From NCBI GenBank assembly GCA_964593905.1, contig CAZQLE010000227.1:1-5496 (forward strand): a DNA stretch of 5,496 nucleotides. Reading direction: 5' to 3'. A program made the translations under genes and the position numbers. The DNA is from CAZQLE01 sp964593905. Lineage in GTDB: Bacteria; Chloroflexota; Anaerolineae; Anaerolineales; Anaerolineaceae. Position 1 is the first letter of the stretch. Every line of letters starts with the position of its first letter. This document shows, one piece after another, positions 1 through 4,381 of this stretch. The notes below the pieces were generated by a model. That model saw only the letters and a list, made by a program, of their open reading frames with translations. It searched no databases and was not told the DNA's origin.

Positions 1-554
1 ATCTTGTTAAGCCCGGGGTAAGCCGAGTTTTCCAGCAGGTCGCCGCAAAACAGCCCGCCGTCTGCGGTGAGCACGCCCACCGAACCGCTGGAATGCCCCG
101 GCAGGGCGATCACCGTTGCGGCAAAACCCAGCGGGGTCAAATCTTCACCGTCAACCAGGGCATGATCCAATTTTACCCATTCTTTTGGTCCAAAGCCAAA
201 CAGCAGTGAGGCAATGCGCCTGATCAGCGGGTTGGTTTTTTTGCGGTTCCAGAACATATCTCCCTGTTCCAGCATCCCCGCATCCCCCGGGTGCAGCGCG
301 ATCTCAACGCCAAACTTTGCCCGCAAATGAGCCGCGTTGCCGCTATGGTCAAAGTCGCCGTGGGTTAAAATGACCCGTTTCAGGTTGCCCGCCCGGCAGC
401 CCGCCGCATCCAGCGCCCGCATCAGCGCCGCACGCTGGCCCGAAGGCCCGCTGTCGATTAACAAAAAATCATCCCCGGCCCGCAGCAGATAGCAGTTCAC
501 CGTTCCCAGATGCAGCGGCAGGGGCAAAACAATGGTCCTGATTTCCAGCGCCAT
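1..554 (-). CDS. Metallo-beta-lactamase-fold hydrolase, C-terminus missing (runs off window)
   Basis: This is the first 184 residues of an MBL-fold metallohydrolase; the 3' end lies beyond position 1. It starts MALEIRTIVLPLPL at an ATG (552-554) with a good Shine-Dalgarno site, GAGAGGA on the minus strand (561-567), 6 bases before the start. The metal-site order of the fold is visible: the strand FLLIDSG (30-36), T-H65-G-D67-F-D69-H70 (metal motif 1), PGH154S (second-region His) and CGD172 (bridging Asp). In motif 1 the usual second His of HxHxDH is Asp67, a variant I recall from some MBL subfamilies. The His and Asp positions suggest a soluble, dinuclear-metal hydrolase of the glyoxalase-II-like general class. 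The substrate cannot be told from sequence. It is the last visible gene of the cupin-GNAT-MBL set, 40 bp after the GNAT stop. The fold is sure, the function is not. Confidence 0.88.
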   Translation of the reverse strand, partial: MALEIRTIVLPLPLHLGTVNCYLLRAGDDFLLIDSGPSGQRAALMRALDAAGCRAGNLKRVILTHGDFDHSGNAAHLRAKFGVEIALHPGDAGMLEQGDMFWNRKKTNPLIRRIASLLFGFGPKEWVKLDHALVDGEDLTPLGFAATVIALPGHSSGSVGVLTADGGLFCGDLLENSAYPGLNK

Positions 555-594
555 GACAATTCCTCTCAAAAAAGGTCCAAAAAAACGGCCGACC

Positions 595-1110
595 TCAAAT
601 TTTCACCCTGGCATACAACAACTGGTCGCCGATCTGTCCCTCTTTAATCACGCTGCCCCGCAGGCGCCCTTCCAGCACAAAACCGGCCTTCTCCAACACC
701 CGGCATGAATTGGCATTGCCGGCATATGGCTCGGCATAGATGCGCACCAGCCCAAAATGGTCAAAGGCAAAATCGACAAAACAGCGCACCGCCTCGCTCA
801 TAATGCCCTTGCCCCAGAACGGCTCACCCAGCCAGTAGCCCAGTTCGGCCGTCAGACGGTGCACATCCTGGTTCAGCGTCAGACCGATGCCGCCCATTGC
901 CTCGGTCGCTGAAGCGATGGCAAAAAAGGTCTCGGGGTTCTGACGGGCAACCGCCAGCAGAAAAGCACGCGCGTTTTCAGCGGTATAGGGGTGGGGAAAC
1001 CCATCACGCATATTCTGCCAGATGCGGTGGTTGTTGGCATACCGCGCCAGCGCCGGCGCGTCCTGCTCATCCCACGAGCGGATCATACCAAAAGAGGTGG
1101 CAAGCTGCAT
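595..1110 (-). CDS. GNAT-family N-acetyltransferase (RimJ/RimL-like)
   Basis: This is a complete 171-residue protein of the Acetyltransf_3 / RimJ-RimL type, which transfers acetyl from acetyl-CoA to an amine, often a protein N-terminus or a small molecule. Visible family features are the N-terminal SFGMIRSWDEQDAPALARY (6-24, usually the LRPW..DD strand), ELGYWLGEPFWGKGIMSEAV (89-108) carrying the W-G-K-G acetyl-CoA pyrophosphate-binding loop (99-102), and GNANSCRVLEKAGF (131-144), the N-x-x-S..LEK.GF block typical of this branch. The length is normal for the family. The ATG lies 4 bp after the cupin stop, with no clear Shine-Dalgarno, so translation is probably coupled to the cupin gene. Starting at Met9 instead would remove the first beta-strand, so Met1 is preferred. 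The acceptor substrate is unknown; ribosomal-protein acetylation should not be assumed. Confidence 0.92.
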   Translation of the reverse strand: MQLATSFGMIRSWDEQDAPALARYANNHRIWQNMRDGFPHPYTAENARAFLLAVARQNPETFFAIASATEAMGGIGLTLNQDVHRLTAELGYWLGEPFWGKGIMSEAVRCFVDFAFDHFGLVRIYAEPYAGNANSCRVLEKAGFVLEGRLRGSVIKEGQIGDQLLYARVKI

Positions 1111-1114
1111 GGTT

Positions 1115-1474
1115 TTATATCCGTTTCAGGTCTTCGACCGTGCGCTCATTGTGTACATTGCCGGTGTTCAGCGTGGCGGCCGGTTCAAACAGCAGCACTT
1201 CCACCTCTTCTGCGGCCACCGGCTGGTGTTCCACCCCGCGCGGCACAATGAGAAATTCGCCTTCGTTCAGGGTGACTTCGCCATCGCGAAAGCAGATGAC
1301 CAGCCGCCCTTTCACCACCAGAAACAGCTCATCTTCGTGTTCGTGCTGGTGCCAGACAAACTCACCCTTAAGTTTGGCGAGCTTCACCCACTGCCCGTTC
1401 AGCTCGCCCACCACCCGCGGGCTCCAGTGTTCGCTAAACAAGGCCAGCTTTTCGGCCAGATTCACTTTTTGCAT
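1115..1474 (-). CDS. Small single-domain cupin protein
   Basis: This 119-residue protein is essentially one cupin_2 beta-barrel. Cupin motif 1 is G37...H42-Q-H44-E-H46-E-D-E49...G56, giving the metal-binding His, His and Glu. Motif 2 is G72-EFLIV-P78-R-G80-VE-H83, giving the final His ligand, so a mononuclear metal site looks intact. The C-terminal tail after about residue 100 (TLNTGNVHNERTVEDLKRI) resembles that of small cupins annotated as mannose-6-phosphate-isomerase-like, but nothing seen here fixes a substrate. The start is well supported: AAGGAGA (minus strand, 1479-1485) lies 4 bases before the ATG. It is the first gene of the minus-strand operon, with the GNAT gene 4 bp downstream. 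Possible roles are sugar or small-molecule binding, isomerase or dioxygenase activity. Confidence 0.92.
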   Translation of the reverse strand: MQKVNLAEKLALFSEHWSPRVVGELNGQWVKLAKLKGEFVWHQHEHEDELFLVVKGRLVICFRDGEVTLNEGEFLIVPRGVEHQPVAAEEVEVLLFEPAATLNTGNVHNERTVEDLKRI

Positions 1475-1521
1475 GATTTCTCCTTAACAAACCGGTCTTT
1501 CTCCGCTGGTTTTTAAACCAT

Positions 1522-1607
1522 TCAACAGCGCAGATGCCCGCCCGCAGAATCTGTGCAGCCGAGGCCGGTCTCCGGGGCTGTCCCTACCGGCCGGGTTGCG
1601 CTGTTGA
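1522..1607. repeat. Nested inverted-repeat element in the cupin-operon leader
   Basis: TCAACAGCGCA (1522-1532) is the exact reverse complement of TGCGCTGTTGA (1597-1607), an 11-bp perfect stem. Inside it GGCCGGT (1563-1569) pairs perfectly with ACCGGCC (1586-1592), and CAGAT (1531-1535) can pair with ATCTG (1549-1553) if the outer stem opens by two pairs. The whole could fold as a closed multi-stem structure. It would be transcribed in the cupin mRNA leader if the promoter at 1658-1666 is used. It could be a structured RNA leader, a degraded palindromic intergenic repeat, or a protein-binding site. It does not match a riboswitch class I know. Confidence 0.6.
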
Positions 1608-1657
1608 TTTCTTAATTGAGAGGAGAAAAAACCGGTAATGATCAACTGTTTCTCAAA

Positions 1658-1666
1658 AGTATAGCA
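1658..1666 (-). promoter_or_regulatory. Candidate extended -10 promoter for the cupin-GNAT-MBL operon
   Basis: Read on the minus strand this is TGC-TATACT, an extended -10 (TGn) followed by a hexamer one base from TATAAT. No good -35 lies 16-18 bases upstream, as is usual for extended -10 promoters. Transcription would start near 1650 and give a leader of about 175 nt containing the 1522-1607 element. The placement is inferred from sequence only. Confidence 0.45.
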
Positions 1667-1788
1667 GAGAACAAAGATGAAGACGCTCATGCAGCGCCGC
1701 CGCACGCCTTTCTTTACGATTTTCTAACCTTTTCTTATGGATTCATGCATTACAATTCTGCGGTAATCTTCATCAATGATCCTAAACC

Positions 1789-1803
1789 ACCCGGATACCG
1801 GGT
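1789..1803. promoter_or_regulatory. Perfect 15-base hairpin/palindrome upstream of xpt
   Basis: ACCCGG-ATA-CCGGGT has two perfectly complementary 6-base arms around a 3-base centre. It ends 38 bases before the xpt ATG and just upstream of a TACAAT box (1814-1819), so it would overlap the -35 zone of such a promoter. As DNA it could be a repressor operator; as RNA, if transcription starts upstream, a tight hairpin in the leader. It has no following U-run, so it is not a standard terminator. Confidence 0.4.
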
Positions 1804-1813
1804 AAAATGTTCA

Positions 1814-1819
1814 TACAAT
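1814..1819 (+). promoter_or_regulatory. Weak -10-like hexamer upstream of xpt
   Basis: TACAAT matches five of six bases of the sigma-70 -10 consensus and sits 22 bases before the xpt ATG, which would leave a very short leader just containing the ribosome-binding site. No -35 is recognisable. An identical hexamer at 1751-1756 is an alternative that would give a leader of about 80 nt including the 1789-1803 hairpin. I cannot choose between them. Confidence 0.22.
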
Positions 1820-1831
1820 TCATCTCGCTTT

Positions 1832-1838
1832 GGAGGAA
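1832..1838 (+). promoter_or_regulatory. Ribosome-binding site deciding the xpt start
   Basis: GGAGGAA lies 3 bases before the ATG at 1842, with its GGAGG core 5 bases before it. A longer reading frame could begin at the in-frame TTG at 1830, but that TTG overlaps this strong Shine-Dalgarno site, which only makes sense for the downstream ATG. Confidence 0.85.
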
Positions 1839-1841
1839 GAC

Positions 1842-2417
1842 ATGCAATTATTACAGGAACGAATTTTGCGCGACGGCAAAAATCTCGGCAATGGCATTCT
1901 TAAGGTGGATGGCTTTATCAACCACCAGGTGGACCCGATGTTGATGGATGCCTGCGGCCGCGAACTGGCCAACCGCTTTGCCGGTGTGGGCGCCAGCCGC
2001 ATTCTGACCGCCGAGATCTCGGGCATTGCCCCCGCGCTGATGACCGCCAAATACCTGAACCTGCCGGTGGTGTATGCCCGCAAGAGCAAACCGGTCACCA
2101 TGCCCGATACGGTCTATTTGACCGTGGCCCCTTCACACACCAAAGGCCGCCTGGTCGAGCTGATCGTCTCGCCCGAATATCTGGCCCGCGGCGAACGCGT
2201 TCTCATCATCGATGATTTCCTCGCGTCCGGCGCGACCATTCAGGGCCTGGTGCGCCTCACCCAGGCCGCCGGCGCCGACCTGGTGGGCATTGGCACCCTG
2301 GTGGAGAAGGTGTTTGAGGGCGGCCGCGCCAACCTGGGTCACCTGAATGTGCCCATCGAGGCCCTGGCGATCATCAGCGCCATGGATAATGACGGCCATA
2401 TTTCCTTTGCAGATTGA
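1842..2417 (+). CDS. xpt: Xanthine phosphoribosyltransferase
   Basis: Xpt transfers the phosphoribosyl group of PRPP to xanthine, giving XMP and pyrophosphate in cytosolic purine salvage. The 191 residues agree with the roughly 194 of Bacillus subtilis Xpt and align with it from memory over most of the length: LKVDGFINHQVDPMLM (20-35), EISGIAPALMTAKYLNLPVVYARK (58-81), then VLIIDDFLASGATI (120-133), the PRPP-binding motif with its paired Asp residues, and GIGTLVEKVFEGGR (149-162). This spacing separates Xpt from adenine and hypoxanthine phosphoribosyltransferases. guaA follows 7 bp downstream in the same direction, and its enzyme uses XMP as substrate, which supports the assignment. In Firmicutes xpt is often controlled by a guanine riboswitch; none is recognisable here. 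Confidence 0.96.
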   Translation: MQLLQERILRDGKNLGNGILKVDGFINHQVDPMLMDACGRELANRFAGVGASRILTAEISGIAPALMTAKYLNLPVVYARKSKPVTMPDTVYLTVAPSHTKGRLVELIVSPEYLARGERVLIIDDFLASGATIQGLVRLTQAAGADLVGIGTLVEKVFEGGRANLGHLNVPIEALAIISAMDNDGHISFAD

Positions 2418-2424
2418 TCCAGCA

Positions 2425-3981
2425 ATGAACGACCGGATTGCCATTCTCGATTTTGGCTCACAGTACACCCAGCTCATCGCCCGCCGGGTGCGTGAACTGG
2501 AAGTATATTCCGAGATCTTTCCCTGGGATGCGCCCACTGAGACGGTGCAGGCCTTTGGCGCCTGCGGTTACATTCTCTCCGGCGGGCCCAACTCGGTCTA
2601 TGACCCTGGCGCGCCCACCCTGCCCGATTATGTAATCGATTCAGGGCTGCCCGTGCTGGGCATTTGCTATGGGATGCAGCTCCTCACCCACCGGCTGGGC
2701 GGCAAGGTGGCCCCCTCGGCCGAACGCGAGTACGGCCCGGCGGTCATCGAAACCATCCGCACCAACCCGCTGGTGGCCGAAGGCAGCCAGCCAGTGTGGA
2801 TGTCGCACGGCGACCGCATTCATGCCCTGCCCCCCGGTTTTGAAACCCTGGCGCGCAGCGAAAACAGCCCCTACGCTGCCATGGGCAGCGACAGCCGCAA
2901 ATATTACGGCGTGCAGTTCCACCCCGAAGTGCGCCACACCCCCGGCGGCAAGGCGCTGCTGCGCCGCTTTGTGCGCGAGATCTGCGCCGCTCAGCCCACC
3001 TGGACGGCCAATTCGATCATCCAGGCCAGCATCGAAAAGATCCGCGCCCAGGTTGGCAATGCACGCGTGCTGTCTGCCGTCAGCGGCGGGGTCGATTCCA
3101 GCGTGGCTACCGCGCTGGTGCAGCGTGCGGTGGGCGACCAGCTTACCTGTGTGTTCGTCGATACGGGTATGCTCCGTCTGGGCGAACGCCAGCAGGTCGA
3201 GAGCGCTTTTCGGGCCCACATGGGCGCCAACCTGATCGTGGTTGACGGTGTGGAAGAATTTATGGACAACCTTGAAGGCGTCACCGAACCCGAGCGCAAA
3301 CGCCGCATCATCGGTGAGACCTTTATCCGCATTTTTGAAACCCAGGCCCGCCAGGTGGGCATGCCGCCCTTCCTGGTGCAGGGCACCATTTACCCCGATG
3401 TGGTTGAATCGAGCGCGCCCGACCGCAGCAAGGCTGCCAAGATCAAGAGCCATCACAATGTGGGCGGTCTGCCCGAAGATATGCAGTTCAAGCTGGTCGA
3501 GCCGCTGCGCTACCTCTTTAAGGATGAAGTGCGCGCCGTGGGTGAGGCCCTCGGTCTGCCAGCCGAGCTGGTCTGGCGGCAGCCCTTCCCGGGGCCGGGC
3601 CTGGCCGTGCGCTGTCTGGGCGATCTGACCATGGAACGGCTGGATACGCTGCGCGCCGCCGATGATATCTTTACCGGCGAATTGGCCGCAGCCGGGCTGA
3701 TTGGGCGGCGGCTGAGCGAAGACGTGACCGGTATCGCACAGGCCTTCGCCGTGCTGCTGCCGGTGCGCTCGGTGGGCGTGATGGGCGACCAGCGCACCTA
3801 CCGTGAGACCGCCGCGTTGCGCGCCGTGACCACCGACGATTTCATGACCGCCGATTGGGCGCGCCTGCCCTATGATCTGCTGGCGCGCATTGCCAACCGC
3901 ATCGTGAATGAGGTGCCGGGCATCAACCGCGTGGTGTACGACATCACCAGCAAACCGCCCGCCACCATCGAGTGGGAATAA
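2425..3981 (+). CDS. guaA: GMP synthase (glutamine-hydrolysing)
   Basis: GuaA converts XMP, ATP and glutamine to GMP, AMP, pyrophosphate and glutamate, the last step of GMP formation. At 518 residues it is close to the usual 510-525. The class I glutamine amidotransferase domain (about 1-190) shows SGGPNSVYD (52-60), GICYGMQ (79-85) with nucleophile Cys81, and QFHPE (164-168) giving His166 and Glu168 of the triad. The ATP-pyrophosphatase domain follows with the P-loop AVSGGVDSSV (218-227). The C-terminal dimerisation/XMP domain contains RQPFPGPGLAVR (385-396) and ends in the conserved KPPATIEWE (510-518). All key residues are present. The ATG at 2425 is chosen because MNDRIAILDFGSQYTQ is the family's normal beginning; the frame extends upstream to an ATG at 2347, but that part lies inside xpt and is unrelated to GuaA. 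There is no clear Shine-Dalgarno, so translation is probably coupled to xpt. Confidence 0.98.
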   Translation: MNDRIAILDFGSQYTQLIARRVRELEVYSEIFPWDAPTETVQAFGACGYILSGGPNSVYDPGAPTLPDYVIDSGLPVLGICYGMQLLTHRLGGKVAPSAEREYGPAVIETIRTNPLVAEGSQPVWMSHGDRIHALPPGFETLARSENSPYAAMGSDSRKYYGVQFHPEVRHTPGGKALLRRFVREICAAQPTWTANSIIQASIEKIRAQVGNARVLSAVSGGVDSSVATALVQRAVGDQLTCVFVDTGMLRLGERQQVESAFRAHMGANLIVVDGVEEFMDNLEGVTEPERKRRIIGETFIRIFETQARQVGMPPFLVQGTIYPDVVESSAPDRSKAAKIKSHHNVGGLPEDMQFKLVEPLRYLFKDEVRAVGEALGLPAELVWRQPFPGPGLAVRCLGDLTMERLDTLRAADDIFTGELAAAGLIGRRLSEDVTGIAQAFAVLLPVRSVGVMGDQRTYRETAALRAVTTDDFMTADWARLPYDLLARIANRIVNEVPGINRVVYDITSKPPATIEWE

Positions 3982-4002
3982 AATATTTTTTACCATTTCT
4001 TT

Positions 4003-4037
4003 GTCAGGCCGCTGCGATACAGCGGCCTGACGGTTTT
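4003..4037 (+). terminator. Intrinsic terminator of the xpt-guaA operon
   Basis: GTCAGGCCGCTG (4003-4014) and CAGCGGCCTGAC (4020-4031) form a perfect 12-bp GC-rich stem with a 5-base loop, followed after two G by TTTT. It begins 21 bp past the guaA stop codon. The T-run is short, but the stem is strong. On the opposite strand there is a looser T/A-rich tract, so some bidirectional activity is possible. Confidence 0.85.
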
Positions 4038-4061
4038 AGGAGCAAGAGCTGGTTGTGCGCA

Positions 4062-4087
4062 GGTGCGCCGCGTTCTTTCGGCGCGCC
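4062..4087. repeat. Small GC-rich hairpin
   Basis: GGTGCGCCG (4062-4070) pairs with CGGCGCGCC (4079-4087) over 9 positions, one of them a G-U wobble, with loop CGTTCTTT. It lies between the guaA terminator and the 131-bp repeat element and may be part of the same repeat debris. No U-run follows, so terminator function is unlikely. Confidence 0.45.
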
Positions 4088-4109
4088 GTGTGACACGCAC
4101 AAAAGTCCA

Positions 4110-4240
4110 TGTCATTCTGAGCCGATGCGTAGCGCCGCGCGAAGAATCCCTGCTCAGGCAGGCAGCGGCAGAGATACGCAGATCGGCGTAGGGATGCTTC
4201 GCCGTTGGTTCGCTCTGCGCGCCCTTGGCGCAGCATGACA
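4110..4240. repeat. 131-bp palindromic intergenic repeat (MITE-like)
   Basis: The left end TGTCATTCTGAGCC (4110-4123) matches the reverse complement of the right end at 12 of 14 positions. Further in, GCGAAGAATCCCTGC (4139-4153) matches the reverse complement of 4188-4202 at 13 of 15. The arms are thus about 44 and 53 bp around a 34-bp centre. I recall TGTCATTCTGAGC...GAAGAATC as a common intergenic repeat motif in many bacterial genomes, including Chloroflexota; that is memory, not a search. No coding capacity and no target duplication beyond a CA dinucleotide are seen. It looks like a decayed, non-autonomous element. Confidence 0.7.
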
Positions 4241-4244
4241 CAGA

Positions 4245-4278
4245 CAGAAAACGTCTCCCCCCGGTCGAAACGTTTCTG
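4245..4278. promoter_or_regulatory. Inverted repeat beside the membrane-protein promoter
   Basis: CAGAAAACGT (4245-4254) and ACGTTTCTG (4270-4278) are complementary over 9 bp with one extra A in the left arm, separated by 15 bases. The right arm includes the 10-base palindrome GAAACGTTTC (4267-4276). It ends 12 bases before a TATAAT box, where a repressor or activator would act on the -35 zone. It could equally be an outer part of the neighbouring repeat. Confidence 0.35.
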
Positions 4279-4290
4279 TTCGCTCATACG

Positions 4291-4296
4291 TATAAT
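4291..4296 (+). promoter_or_regulatory. Candidate promoter (-10 TATAAT) of the membrane-protein gene
   Basis: A perfect TATAAT hexamer lies 85 bases before the ATG at 4382. Bases 17 upstream (4268-4273) do not resemble TTGACA, so the promoter is either activator-dependent or weak. The leader would be about 80 nt and ends in a good ribosome-binding site. Confidence 0.5.
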
Positions 4297-4381
4297 AAAT
4301 ACTGAATTATTTGAGCTGCTATCCAAAACGAATCCCCTCAGTTTTGAGTAGTTTTTGTTTTTTCTGTAAAAGGAGTCAACC

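Larger units (their letters stand above)
1475..1841. other. Divergent intergenic region between the cupin operon and xpt-guaA
   Basis: This 367-bp stretch separates two operons transcribed away from each other, so it should hold both promoters. Seen in it: the cupin ribosome-binding site (1479-1485), a nested inverted-repeat element (1522-1607), an extended -10 box facing left (1658-1666), a 15-base hairpin/palindrome (1789-1803) and the xpt ribosome-binding site. Rightward -10-like hexamers TACAAT occur at 1751-1756 and 1814-1819, neither with a convincing -35. The part from 1668 to 1780 is visibly more AT-rich than the coding sequence around it. I see no credible protein gene here. Confidence 0.75.
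3982..4381. other. 400-bp intergenic region after guaA
   Basis: Between the guaA stop and the membrane-protein gene I find, in order, the guaA terminator (4003-4037), a GC-rich hairpin (4062-4087), a palindromic repeat element (4110-4240), an inverted repeat (4245-4278), a TATAAT box (4291-4296) and the ribosome-binding site AAAAGGAG (4368-4375). Open frames crossing it on both strands follow the repeat and have no protein-like features. Confidence 0.75.

Noticed and set aside
1520..1609. Possible integron attC site
   Set aside because: The left end ATTCAAC fits RYYYAAC, but the right GTTGATT breaks GTTRRRY. The 11-bp stem lacks the unpaired spacer and extrahelical base of attC, and no cassette or integrase is present.
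1638..1664. Eight-codon plus-strand leader ORF after a GAGAGGAG
   Set aside because: The spacing to the ATG is 13 bases, there is no regulatory codon run, and no promoter is visible before it.
1484..1705. 73-residue minus-strand frame upstream of the cupin
   Set aside because: It crosses the inverted-repeat element, has Arg/Ser-rich composition and no protein-like features.
1718..1740. Fragment resembling purine-riboswitch core words (TTTCTAACC and TATGG)
   Set aside because: The words are in the wrong order, and the P2/P3 hairpins and the closing P1 helix are absent.
1830..1841. TTG start for xpt adding four residues
   Set aside because: The TTG overlaps the Shine-Dalgarno site that serves the ATG at 1842.
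2347..2424. Upstream ATG start for guaA
   Set aside because: The extra 26 residues are an out-of-frame reading of the xpt 3' end and do not resemble any GuaA N-terminus; ATG 2425 gives the standard one.
2641..3996. 451-residue open frame on the minus strand inside guaA
   Set aside because: It lies antisense to a certain guaA, its translation is low-complexity in His/Ala/Gly, and it shows no domain. Long antisense frames are common opposite GC-rich genes.
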